A stretch of DNA of 64,000 bases, taken from assembly GCF_001579945.1 (NCBI RefSeq), contig NZ_CP011971.1, positions 1,886,001 through 1,950,000 on the forward strand, written 5' to 3'. The position numbers and the translations under genes were made by a program. Below, one piece after another: positions 28,487-35,790 of this stretch; position 1 is the first letter of the stretch, and every line of letters begins with the position of its first letter. The notes below the pieces were generated by a model. It was given only the letters and a program-made list of their open reading frames with translations, was not told the origin of the DNA and searched no databases. The stretch is from Steroidobacter denitrificans (GTDB taxonomy: Bacteria; Pseudomonadota; Gammaproteobacteria; Steroidobacterales; Steroidobacteraceae).

Positions 28487-28965
28487 TGAGTACGCAATCC
28501 AGAATGAATGTCGCCAAGCTCGCTCCAGAGCTTTTTCATGCCGTCGTTGAGCTTGAAGATGCCGTAAGAAAATCGGGCTTCGATGCCCAGTTGCTGCATC
28601 TGGTTCGGCTGCGCGCCTCGCAAATCAATGGATGTACCTACTGCGTCGACCTTCACGTCAAGGAGTCTTTGGCCGACGAAGTAAATCCAATGATACTGCA
28701 CCATGTGGCGGTTTGGCGCGAATCCTCTCTTTTCGACGACAGGACTCGAGCCGCCCTGGAATGGACCGAGAGCGTCACGCTGGTAGCCCAAACCGGCATT
28801 CCGGACGCTGCATTTGCAGCGGTACGAGCCGTTTTCTCGGAGGCCGAGATCGCCCAGCTCACCATCGCCATCAGCATGATCAACGTCTGGAACAGAATTG
28901 CCGTGAGTTCGCGCCAGCAACATCCGGTGCCGAGCAAACCAGCAGCCAAGGCCAGACCGGCCTGA
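28486..28965 (+). CDS. AhpD-like / carboxymuconolactone decarboxylase family protein
   Basis: This 159-aa helical protein carries ASQINGCTYCVDLHVKESLA, the CxxC-x3-H redox motif of AhpD-type alkyl hydroperoxidases. It starts within the stop codon of the RIC gene (TGATG), so it is translationally coupled and probably part of the same NO or oxidative stress response. The C-terminus ends in a Lys/Pro/Ala-rich tail. It is the last host gene before the disrupted tRNA-Ser. Confidence 0.88.
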   Translation: MSTQSRMNVAKLAPELFHAVVELEDAVRKSGFDAQLLHLVRLRASQINGCTYCVDLHVKESLADEVNPMILHHVAVWRESSLFDDRTRAALEWTESVTLVAQTGIPDAAFAAVRAVFSEAEIAQLTIAISMINVWNRIAVSSRQQHPVPSKPAAKARPA

Positions 28966-29020
28966 GGGATCGCGACGACTCTGGTTTGATGACTCTGGCA
29001 AGAGTACCAGGTGGCCTGAA

Positions 29021-29078
29021 TGGCGGAGACGGTGAGATTCTAACTCACAGACCCTGTAAAGGGTCGCCTGTTTTCAAG
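29021..29078 (-). pseudogene. 3' half of the disrupted host tRNA-Ser(UGA) gene
   Basis: On the minus strand this holds the second half of a class II tRNA: anticodon 3' stem ACAGG, a variable arm GACCC-TTTACA-GGGTC, T stem GTGAG/CTCAC, acceptor CGTCTCC, discriminator G and CCA. By itself it cannot fold into a tRNA: its left neighbour (29079 onward) gives no matching acceptor or anticodon stem. The matching 5' half lies at 45038-45078; joined, the acceptor pairs GGAGATG/CGTCTCC and the anticodon stem pairs CCTGT/ACAGG. The T loop reads TTAGAAT instead of TTCGAAT, possibly decay after disruption. Confidence 0.85.
29070..29078. other. Attachment core GTTTTCAAG, left end of element A
   Basis: The 9-bp core is the anticodon loop plus two stem bases of tRNA-Ser(UGA), read on the opposite strand. 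The same 9-mer closes element A at 34021-34029 and element B at 45038-45046, and also lies in the two intact tRNA-Ser genes. Left of it the sequence is host tRNA; right of it (GGCTGTACC) it is element A. Confidence 0.8.
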
Positions 29079-29251
29079 GGCTGTACCTATTGGGCCACGC
29101 TCCAATACGGCGAATACAGCGCCACAATCGGTTCAACCAGCTCCAGGTTGCACCCATACCGGGACTCGGAAGTTTCGACTTCCAAGCATCCGGGTACGTG
29201 TCGCCTACAGTTCTCGCCTTCGGCTCTGCCATTCCAGTCTCTGGAGCACGT

Positions 29252-29282
29252 TTGCCAATTTACGTATTGTACGTATAATACG
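29252..29282 (+). promoter_or_regulatory. Promoter and operator palindrome of the Phd/PemK pair
   Basis: A good promoter is visible: -35 TTGCCA (29252-29257), 16-bp spacer, -10 TATAAT (29274-29279), 31 nt ahead of the antitoxin ATG. A nearly perfect 20-bp palindrome CGTATTGTACGTATAATACG (29263-29282) overlaps the -10. Autorepression by the antitoxin or toxin-antitoxin complex at such a site is usual for this class. Confidence 0.65.
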
Positions 29283-29309
29283 GTGATTCTCCTACAGAGG
29301 AATTTAGAC

Positions 29310-29564
29310 ATGGCTCAAGCAAGCGCTCTGGAGTTTCAGCGCCGCTTTGGCGAATTCCAGCACCAGGCCCAACGGGAACCCGTGGAAATCACACGGCACG
29401 GCCGCCGGGAATTCGTGCTCATGTCGGCCGACCACTACGATTGGCTGGTCGCGGCCGCCAAGCGCACCCACCACGCCTCCGAATCACCGAATGTCGTACT
29501 CAACGCCATCGAACGAGCGGAGATGGCCCCTCAGCACGCGACGCTTGACGAACTACTGAAATAA
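29310..29564 (+). CDS. Phd/YefM-family antitoxin
   Basis: An 84-aa protein starting MAQASALEFQRRFGEFQHQA behind AGAGGAA. The N-terminal part, with PVEITRHGRREFVLMSADHY, has the Phd/YefM DNA-binding fold pattern; the C-terminal about 30 residues should be the toxin-neutralising segment. It is followed 11 nt later by the toxin gene. The palindrome over its promoter fits autoregulation. Confidence 0.85.
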   Translation: MAQASALEFQRRFGEFQHQAQREPVEITRHGRREFVLMSADHYDWLVAAAKRTHHASESPNVVLNAIERAEMAPQHATLDELLK

Positions 29565-29575
29565 TCGCTGCCGCA

Positions 29576-30004
29576 ATGACCATTCCCGAACCCTCCCCGG
29601 GACTGGTGGTTCGCTACGACTACCTGTGGTCCCGAGAAGCGGCAGCAGGACGCATACAAGGAAAGGAGCGCCCCGCCTGCCTCGTCGTGGCGAGCGACAG
29701 TGATACGAAACCGCGCTTCGTGGTTCTGCTGCCGATCACACACTCACCGCCTCTTGGAGATACCGTAGCCGTTGAGATTCCGGCGAAGGTCCGGAAGGCC
29801 ATCGGCTTGGACGATGCGCCAAGCTGGATCGTAGTCTCGGAGTACAACGTCGATGAGTGGCCCAATGCCGGCCTGGCGCCACTACCCGGCAGGCCCGACC
29901 TCTACGCGTACGGATTCATTCCTCCGGGTCTGTTCGCGACGATTAAGGCCCGGCTGGTGGCCTTGGCGCGAGAGAAGAAGAGCGAAGCAGTGAACCGCAC
30001 CTGA
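29576..30004 (+). CDS. PemK/MazF-like toxin
   Basis: A 142-aa protein whose N-terminus PGLVVRYDYLWSREAAAG and KERPACLVVASDSD match the start of PemK/MazF-type RNases (a beta-barrel containing a conserved Arg-Pro), followed by VVLLPITHSPP. It follows a Phd-type antitoxin. MazF-like toxins cut mRNA and halt growth. Family assignment is from motif and context. The 237 nt downstream (30005-30241) hold no gene I can support. Confidence 0.78.
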   Translation: MTIPEPSPGLVVRYDYLWSREAAAGRIQGKERPACLVVASDSDTKPRFVVLLPITHSPPLGDTVAVEIPAKVRKAIGLDDAPSWIVVSEYNVDEWPNAGLAPLPGRPDLYAYGFIPPGLFATIKARLVALAREKKSEAVNRT

Positions 30005-30241
30005 CAAGTGAGGGGCTGAACGGCGGCCAGGCACGCATCAGAACCCGAACTGCCCGATCCGGCAGATGTCACCCACCGATACAGACCGCGCATACCGTTG
30101 ACCTCCGATGGTCGGTACGGGCTCACGTCATGAGCACACTGAGCGACTCAAAACGATAAGTAATAGTTGCTGGGCCGACTGTATGGGGATAGCCACATGC
30201 GCGCATACTGCAATGAGCGCGCGGGAATAGAGCTTGATGAG

Positions 30242-30954
30242 CTAGCCAGTCGAACTATCGTTGGGTTTATCGGTGGCGTAGAGGTTGCTGTCGAATTCGG
30301 CAACCGCGCATTCCATACGCTCCATTTGCTTCTGCATTATTCGCATGAAGATATCGATGTCGCCGCCCACATTAAGTTCTCGACGTAATTCCACCAGCAA
30401 ACGAATCTGTAGCTCACTTAGGGTTTTTATTTCTGGCATCAGATCCTTCATATACTGGCGGTGAAGGGCATTCATTTGATCCCAGAACGCAGAGCGCTCG
30501 TCCGCCGCTTCCTTCGATACCTTGCTCGCAAATTCAAATGAGCGATTAAACCGTTCGAACTGCGCGGAATTTCGCTGTCCAGATTCGTTGAACTTCGACA
30601 TCAGAGCGAGTACGCGTTTTATCTCCGATTGCGCGTTCTCATACTGAGCGTTGCTGAGATTAATGTCGGTGCGTAGATTGTGCATCGGCATCACTTTCGC
30701 TATCAGCTTTATCTGCAACTCGCCATACGCCGAGATAACATCGCTAACTAGCTGCACTGTCCCCTGGCTAACGACAAGCTGTAATTGCGCACCCGCCGCC
30801 AGCAAGTTCCGAATGGGCAATTCAGCGTCTGGCTTGCTGAAATCCGCTTGAGGCAAGGCGCCGAAATACGCGAGTCCGCGGACATTGGCGTCTACGGCTT
30901 TCAGATACAACTCTCGGCGCAGGGCGAGCAACCGCTCCTTCGCTTTCTCCGCTG
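30242..30954 (-). pseudogene. Split membrane-anchored coiled-coil protein, 3' part
   Basis: The reading frame from EKAKERLLALRRELYLKAVD to the stop at 30242 (about 235 residues) is helical, charged and unfamiliar. Its true beginning lies on the far side of the IS21 element (33718-33874). Removing the element and one copy of the 4-bp duplication CAGC (GCTG on the + strand, 30951-30954) restores ...LQLDHDTA-EKAKERLL... in frame. Intact, the protein would have one N-terminal membrane helix and a long cytoplasmic or periplasmic helical region. Function unknown. Confidence 0.8.
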
Positions 30955-31331
30955 TGCAGGATTTCCTGTGATTGGACCCCCCTGATTTCCTAGGAATGGG
31001 ACCACCTGATTTCCTGGGAATGGACCCACCCAATTTCCTCGGAATGGGACCACCGGCCGGAGCCGCTTTTGGAGCCCGGCGGCACGCGTTGTTGCGTGCC
31101 GCCGCGGCCTCAGGAGCGAAACGGCGATGTCAACCCAGACGATATCCTTTTCGGGGGTAGCCCCGAGCCCCACCCCGGCGCTCGATCGTGGCGCCAGCGC
31201 CTTCTACGGCGAGCGTCGTTCCGCAATTCACACCCCAGACGCGGGCTTCGGCCCGCTCACACAGCCCAGTCCGCTTATCGTCGTGCATTTGTTCGCACGG
31301 GGAGAGTTGGGTGGCGCGGAGGGAATTGACG

Positions 31332-32870
31332 GTGCAGAGATATGAAGAAATCAAACGACGGCTCGCCGAGGGTCGCAGCGTGCGCGAGATCGCGAGCGCA
31401 TTGCGTTGTTCACGCCGCCTGGTGCGCGAGATCCGCGATGGCGTGCGCGTGACGCATGCTATCGCAGCGAGTCCGGATCCGTTGTGGATGTCGCAGCTGG
31501 ACTGGCCGGTGATCATTCACGATCTGGGACTCGGTCATCCGCTGAAGTTCATCTGGGAGGAAAAAGCGCAGACGCTGACGACGTACTCGAACTTCTGGAA
31601 GCAGTTCTATCGCAAGTTCCCGCAGTGTCGTGACGCCAGCGTCACCGCACGGACGTTCGAGCCCGCCGAGCGGGTTGAAGTCGATTACGCTGGCGAGCCG
31701 ATCGAGTGGTACGAGATCAAGACCGGCGAGATCCACAAAGCCTACGTGTTCGTGTCCGGCTTGGGCTTCAGCCAATTGCTGTTCGCCTGGGCGGCGCAGG
31801 ACATGAAGAGTCGCAACTGGATCGCCAGCCATCGACGCATGTACGCCTATTACGGCGGCGTACCTCACGTCACGGTGCCCGATTGTTTGCGGCAAGGCGT
31901 CGTCAAGTGTCACTTGTACGATCCCGATCTGAATGAAGATTACGCGCACATGGCCGCGCACTTCTCAACCGCGATTGTTCCAGCGCGCGTCAGAAAGCCG
32001 AAGGACAAGGCGATCGTCGAGGGACTCGTAAAAATCCTCGGTCGCTACTTTCGCTTCCGCTTTCGTCACTCGCGATTTACCTCCATTGCCGAGATCAATC
32101 GAGCACTCATGGTATGCCTCGAGCGGATCAATGACCAGCAGCACCGTCGTTTTGGCGTCTCACGTCGCGAGCGCTTCGAGACCATCGAGAAGGCCGCACT
32201 GAAGGCATTGCCGACCACCGAGTACGATGATGGCGAGTGGAAGGAGGCGAAACTCCATCCCGATTGCTTTCTTGCCGTGGAAGGCGATTACTACAGCGCG
32301 CCGCACATCCATCGTCATAAAACGCTACGAATCAAGCTTACCGACAATCAGGTCGAGATCTTCCTGAACTTGGAACGTCTGGCGGTCCATCCACGCTGCC
32401 GCATGAAAACCGGCCAACGCATCAAGATCAAGGAACACTTCCCGCCGAACTCCGATGCCTATTACGAGGCGACACCGCAGCGGTTGCTATCACAGTCGCG
32501 TTTTATCCACGCCGATCTCAACGCGCTCTTCGTCGAATTGTTCAACGAAGACGTCTTTGCGCATATCCGTCGCGCCATGGGCTTGGTCTCGGCTTGTACC
32601 AAAGAGATCAACCTCGTCGGTCACGAACTCGCCAGCGTACGCATCGCCGCGGCGATTGCCGCCATGCGCCGCTATAACCGGATCCGCGTTCCTTACTTCA
32701 AGGACTTGCTCGCTCAGGCGCGTAAACAATCGATGAATCCTCAGGCCGAGCGCGACATCGTGCGCAAGCCCGGCAATCCCATGCTCCGGTACGTCAGTGG
32801 TGCGGCGCTGCAGACCGCCGACGAACCTTCCCTCTCTTGTACTGCGGCCCAGGAGAATCTACCCCTATGA
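31332..32870 (+). CDS. istA: IS21-family transposase IstA
   Basis: From GTG at 31332, behind GGAGGG, the protein is 512 aa. An N-terminal helix-turn-helix (RRLAEGRSVREIASALRCSR) is followed by the DDE integrase core: Asp in VEVDYAGEPIEW, Asp in HVTVPDCLRQGV and Glu in KPKDKAIVEGLVKIL. The C-terminal part contains the beta-barrel-like region around DCFLAVEGDYYSAPH. Its stop overlaps the istB start by 4 nt. A longer reading frame from 31188 lacks a ribosome-binding site. Confidence 0.95.
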   Translation: MQRYEEIKRRLAEGRSVREIASALRCSRRLVREIRDGVRVTHAIAASPDPLWMSQLDWPVIIHDLGLGHPLKFIWEEKAQTLTTYSNFWKQFYRKFPQCRDASVTARTFEPAERVEVDYAGEPIEWYEIKTGEIHKAYVFVSGLGFSQLLFAWAAQDMKSRNWIASHRRMYAYYGGVPHVTVPDCLRQGVVKCHLYDPDLNEDYAHMAAHFSTAIVPARVRKPKDKAIVEGLVKILGRYFRFRFRHSRFTSIAEINRALMVCLERINDQQHRRFGVSRRERFETIEKAALKALPTTEYDDGEWKEAKLHPDCFLAVEGDYYSAPHIHRHKTLRIKLTDNQVEIFLNLERLAVHPRCRMKTGQRIKIKEHFPPNSDAYYEATPQRLLSQSRFIHADLNALFVELFNEDVFAHIRRAMGLVSACTKEINLVGHELASVRIAAAIAAMRRYNRIRVPYFKDLLAQARKQSMNPQAERDIVRKPGNPMLRYVSGAALQTADEPSLSCTAAQENLPL

Positions 32871-33625
32871 GTATTGCTATCGTGAAGAATCAGCTGGCTG
32901 AAATGAAACTGCTCGGCATGCTCGGCGTGTTGGAGAATGCGCTCGCCCAAGCCGCCCGCGATCAGCTCAGTGGCGGCGAACTGCTCAATCAGTTGGTGCA
33001 AGCGGAAGTTGATTACCGCCGGAAGCGAAAAACCGCCAATCGCATCAAAGCCGCCAGGTTCCGTGATCGTCCGGCCTTCGAAGACTTCGACTTCACCGCG
33101 AAACGTTCGATCACCCGCACCCAGATCAAAGAGATCTACAGCCTCGACTGGCTCGAGGACGCGCGGCCACTGATGCTCATTGGGCCGACCGGCGTCGGGA
33201 AGACCTTCATCGCACAGGCTGTCGGACTGCACGCCTGCGCCAACGGAAAATCCGTCATGTTCACCAGCATCACCAAGTGGCTCGAGAATCTCAATCTCGC
33301 ACGCTCCAGCGGCACGTATCTTCGCTATCGTGACAAGCTCGCCAAGTTCGATCTAATCATCTTCGATGAGATGGGCAGTCGCAAACTGACCGCCACTGAG
33401 GCTCAGGACCTATGCGAGATCCTGGAAGAGCGATCGATCAGCAAGTCCGTCGTGTTCACCTCCCAGTTGCCGCTGGCTCACTGGAGCGAGGTGATCGCCG
33501 ATACCGTGATCGCCGATGCTATCCTCGATCGACTGCAGCACTGCGCGCTCACCATCGGGCTCACCGGCGAGAGCTATCGCGGTGTCAAAGCCAAGAAACT
33601 TGCTTCGCGCAAAAAGGACGCGTAA
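32867..33625 (+). CDS. istB: IS21-family helper ATPase IstB
   Basis: A 252-aa DnaC-like AAA+ protein. Walker A is [17 protein letters not shown], Walker B is FDLIIFDEMGSR. IstB assembles on DNA and directs IstA to the target, so it is needed for transposition. It overlaps istA by 4 nt. The reading frame appears intact, so the element could be active. Confidence 0.95.
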   Translation: MSIAIVKNQLAEMKLLGMLGVLENALAQAARDQLSGGELLNQLVQAEVDYRRKRKTANRIKAARFRDRPAFEDFDFTAKRSITRTQIKEIYSLDWLEDARPLMLIGPTGVGKTFIAQAVGLHACANGKSVMFTSITKWLENLNLARSSGTYLRYRDKLAKFDLIIFDEMGSRKLTATEAQDLCEILEERSISKSVVFTSQLPLAHWSEVIADTVIADAILDRLQHCALTIGLTGESYRGVKAKKLASRKKDA

Positions 33626-33713
33626 AAGTCCTCGCCAGCGGCTCCGCCGGCAACCCATCCAAGGTGGGTCCAATCAGAGGAAATCGGCCGGGTCCAATGC
33701 ACGAAATCCTGCA

Positions 33714-33874
33714 GCTGTGTCGTGATCGAGTTGAAGTTTGAGACGCCTCGTTGCGCCGATGTTGGTGGCGACGGCACCCACAATGGTGCCCAATAGGGCG
33801 ATACCTGCGACGACTATTCCGGACCAAATTGCAGGCAAACCCAGAAGCGTTTCGGTGGCAGCAGGTTCAGCCAT
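33714..33874 (-). pseudogene. Split membrane-anchored coiled-coil protein, 5' part
   Basis: Begins MAEPAATETLLGLPAIWSGI behind AAAGGAAA. A membrane helix (WSGIVVAGIALLGTIVGAVA) is followed by NIGATRRLKLQLDHDTA, where IS21 interrupts. The continuation is at 30242-30950. Its start is 41 nt downstream of element A's tRNA-Ser on the same strand, so read-through from the tRNA may transcribe it. Confidence 0.82.
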
Positions 33875-33915
33875 TTCTTATTTCCTTTGGGCTAAAGTTT
33901 TTCGTGTTCTTGGGT

Positions 33916-34006
33916 TGGCGGTGGGGGTGGGATTCGAACCCACGGAAGACGTTGAATCTTCGGTAGTTTTCAAGACTACTGCCTTAAACCACTCGGCCAC
34001 CCCACC
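33916..34006 (-). tRNA. tRNA-Ser(UGA), carried by element A
   Basis: A full class II tRNA with encoded CCA. Acceptor GGTGGGG/CCCCACC is perfect, the anticodon arm is GTAGT-CTTGAAA-ACTAC with anticodon UGA, a long variable arm follows, and the T arm is GTGGG-TTCGAAT-CCCAC. It differs from the host halves and from element B's copy in every stem, so it is not a recent duplicate. It ends 14 nt before the core at 34021. Confidence 0.95.
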
Positions 34007-34020
34007 ACAGCTATATCCTT

Positions 34021-34029
34021 GTTTTCAAG
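34021..34029. other. Attachment core GTTTTCAAG between elements A and B
   Basis: This core lies exactly 14 nt beyond the 5' end of element A's tRNA-Ser, the same spacing as at the right end of element B (45024-45037). To its right begins element B (AATCCCAATCC). It is the expected junction of two tandem insertions at the same site. Confidence 0.78.
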
Positions 34030-34325
34030 AATCCCAATCCACCCACAGACGCATCGTACCACCACGCAAGTGCATGAATCGCGTGAGTGCCAAAGCGTGT
34101 GAAAACGCCGTGAAAACTAGGCTTTCAGGCCCGGGTGCAACTCCCGTTGCAACCGCGCTGGCATGGGGCCTCGCCCTGGGCCTCAAGCCGGCCCGGAGGG
34201 CATCGTCTCAGGGGCTCCGGAGAGCGTTTTCCGGGAGGCCTAGCCCCGGGCCCCTGATGTGGCTAGGGGCTGGGAGGCTCCGTGACGATCCGGGCCGGCG
34301 AGGGTAGCCCCGGGAGCCGGGCACG
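34030..34325. other. Noncoding left end of element B
   Basis: About 300 nt between the core and the terminator. It is rich in GGGCCT and CCGG words and contains no reading frame with a ribosome-binding site or recognisable product. It may hold integrase arm sites; I see no clear repeat of the core. Confidence 0.4.
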
Positions 34326-34362
34326 AAAAAGGCCGGCCCCGTCCACCAGAGCCGGCCTTCGT
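34326..34362 (-). terminator. Rho-independent terminator of the small-gene operon
   Basis: Arms AAGGCCGGC (34329-34337) and GCCGGCCTT (34351-34359) form a 9-bp GC-rich stem. Read on the minus strand it is followed by a T-run (AAAAA on the + strand at 34326-34330). It lies just after the stop of the 34374-34724 gene. Confidence 0.8.
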
Positions 34363-34373
34363 GAACGCCGCAC

Positions 34374-34724
34374 CTACTCGCGGCTCGCCCGCATCGGGTC
34401 GGTGGGGACGACGTTGCCGCTCCCGCACCTCGGGCACTCGAAGATCTCGCCCGGCGTGAACGTCTCGCTCGACCGCAAGCACCGCCGCTCGCAGTACCAG
34501 CACCGCAGCTCGATGCGAAACACGGGCACGCTCGCGAAGTTCACTGCGCCCCGTATCGTGATGCTCTCCGCGCTGATGCCCTCGATGACCTCGATGAGGG
34601 TGTTGCCCTGAGAGTCGCGCAGCGTGACGCAGCCGTTGCGCAACTCCGAGCGAGTGAGGTCGGCCGAGACCTTCGTGCGGCGGAAGTATTCGAGCGCCGC
34701 CACCTCGATCCGACCGAGCCTCAC
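34374..34724 (-). CDS. Small zinc-ribbon protein of unknown function
   Basis: 116 aa from a GTG start whose GTGA overlaps the upstream stop by 4 nt. The C-terminus contains CWYCERRC and FECPRCGSGNVV, two CxxC pairs likely to bind zinc. The N-terminal part (VRLGRIEVAALEYFRRTKVS) is helical, followed by beta-like TLRDSQGNTLIEVIEGIS. Last gene of a four-gene chain. Not recognised; phage-type accessory protein is a guess. Confidence 0.65.
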   Translation of the reverse strand: MRLGRIEVAALEYFRRTKVSADLTRSELRNGCVTLRDSQGNTLIEVIEGISAESITIRGAVNFASVPVFRIELRCWYCERRCLRSSETFTPGEIFECPRCGSGNVVPTDPMRASRE

Positions 34725-34900
34725 AGCGGAGCCCTCAGCGTGAAGATCGGGAGGCGCTGCGCCAGCCGCTCGATCAGGTCGGCGGCCATGCGGTAGCGTT
34801 GCGCGTTGGCCGGCAGCCCGGCGTCCTCGCTCAACTGCGCCGCCTCGTGCAGCAGGGCCGCCATCGCCTGCGCCTCGCAGAACAGACGCGCGGCGCTCAT
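34721..34900 (-). CDS. Small helical protein of unknown function
   Basis: 59 aa starting MSAARLFCEAQAMAALLHEA, overlapping its neighbours by 4 nt on each side. It is predicted to be almost wholly helical and is Ala/Leu-rich. I recognise no family. The tight chain of stop-start overlaps (35285 to 34374) is the main evidence that it is translated. Confidence 0.6.
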   Translation of the reverse strand: MSAARLFCEAQAMAALLHEAAQLSEDAGLPANAQRYRMAADLIERLAQRLPIFTLRAPL

Positions 34901-35124
34901 GACCGCCTCCCTGCCGCACGCAGTGAATACCGCCCGCGGCTGTACGTCGCGTTGATCAAGCCGGCGCTGATGGCGCGGTTGATGGGGTCGTAGCCGAGCG
35001 CGTTGTTTCGCCCACTCGCCGCTGCCGGATGCAGGCGGACCGCGACGAAGCGCTTCGTGCATCCGGGATGAGCTGCGACGATCCCGACTGCGCGCGCCAT
35101 CTGATAGCCGACGCGGGCGCTCAT
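34897..35124 (-). CDS. Small protein, possible winged-helix, unknown function
   Basis: 75 aa starting MSARVGYQMARAVGIVAAHP. The pattern VAAHPGCTKRFVAVRLHPA then DPINRAISAGLINATYSRGR, a helix-turn-helix followed by a basic strand, could be a winged helix, but this is weak. It overlaps genes on both sides by 4 nt. Confidence 0.58.
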   Translation of the reverse strand: MSARVGYQMARAVGIVAAHPGCTKRFVAVRLHPAAASGRNNALGYDPINRAISAGLINATYSRGRYSLRAAGRRS

Positions 35125-35285
35125 GACGCCTTCACCTTCTTCGCCGCGATCCAGTTGACGTAGCCCACGGTCGGCTCGCCGCCGCACGCCTTCTTCACGC
35201 GCTCGACGATCTTCTCGACGGGGACCTTCTTGGCCAGCAGGCTTCGGATCAACGCGGCCTGGGACTGGTTCTGCTTCGCCTTCAT
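35121..35285 (-). CDS. Small Lys-rich protein, first gene of a four-gene chain
   Basis: 54 aa from the ATG at 35285 (MKAKQNQSQAALIRSLLAKK); an upstream in-frame ATG is possible. The body KVPVEKIVERVKKACGGEP is helical and basic, which suggests nucleic-acid binding or a regulatory role. Divergent from the 35438 gene, so the 150 nt between should contain promoters for both. Confidence 0.55.
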   Translation of the reverse strand: MKAKQNQSQAALIRSLLAKKVPVEKIVERVKKACGGEPTVGYVNWIAAKKVKAS

Positions 35286-35437
35286 GGTGGATACCTCTCC
35301 GATGGAGGCCGGGGACCTTCCCCGACCATGAGGCTCAACAGTGCTGCGCGTCACAGCCCGAAGTACAACAGTTTTTGTAATTCTGTGAAAATGTGTAGAC
35401 TCGCCGACGGTATCAACCTAACTCGGAGGCGGCGACA

Positions 35438-35668
35438 ATGGCGAAGCGACCTGGGTCCTACGCGGACGTGCTCGGACGGCTGGACCGGATGAGCGAGGCG
35501 GAGCTGCTAGCGGCGATCGAGGGCGAGCTGAACGCGGACTCGCCGCGAGCCGAGATGCTCATGCGGTTGGTCGGCCGCTTCAACCGGGCGCGGGGCGGCA
35601 GGTTCAAGGCCGGCGTCATGGGGCTGCTCGGGAAGAAGGGCCGCAGGACGCTGGCGGGATTGCTCTGA
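35438..35668 (+). CDS. Small basic protein, only plus-strand gene of element B
   Basis: 76 aa starting MAKRPGSYADVLGRLDRMSE after a clear GGAGG site. An acidic helix is followed by a basic C-terminal tail (NRARGGRFKAGVMGLLGKKG). No family recognised. It points towards the 3' end of the capsid gene. Confidence 0.6.
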   Translation: MAKRPGSYADVLGRLDRMSEAELLAAIEGELNADSPRAEMLMRLVGRFNRARGGRFKAGVMGLLGKKGRRTLAGLL

Positions 35669-35790
35669 TGAAGGTTGCCGTGCTGCGCGACTCCCGGCAC
35701 GGCGTCGGGTTCAAGGAGATCAGGCCGGGAGAAGAGGAAATGACGCCCCGGCCTTTTCGTCGCTGCCCGCCCTCGTCAGGGCGAATCCCG

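Larger units (their letters stand above)
30955..33713 (+). mobile_element. IS21-family insertion sequence
   Basis: A 2759-bp element. Both ends begin TGCAGGATTTC when read inward and share TTGGACCC and GATTTCCT repeats. The left end has several staggered copies of this motif (30967-31052) and the right end two, as is usual for IS21 transposase binding sites. A 4-bp target duplication GCTG flanks it (30951-30954 and 33714-33717). It carries istA and istB. An 11-bp perfect hairpin (arms 31077-31087 and 31094-31104) lies between the left end and istA. Confidence 0.93.
29070..34029. mobile_element. Integrative element A in tRNA-Ser(UGA), without integrase
   Basis: A 5-kb segment bounded by GTTTTCAAG cores. 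It contains a Phd/PemK-like toxin-antitoxin pair, a membrane-protein gene split by an IS21-family element, and a complete tRNA-Ser(UGA) gene at its right end, 14 nt from the core. Element B has the same right-end design. No integrase or replication gene is present, so A is a deleted element or one mobilised in trans, perhaps by B's integrase. The trans-mobilisation is inference. Confidence 0.75.

Noticed and set aside
30955-31060. CRISPR-like short repeats at the left end of the IS21 element
   Set aside because: The repeats are staggered, imperfect, only a few in number, and also occur inverted at the other end, as expected for transposase binding sites.
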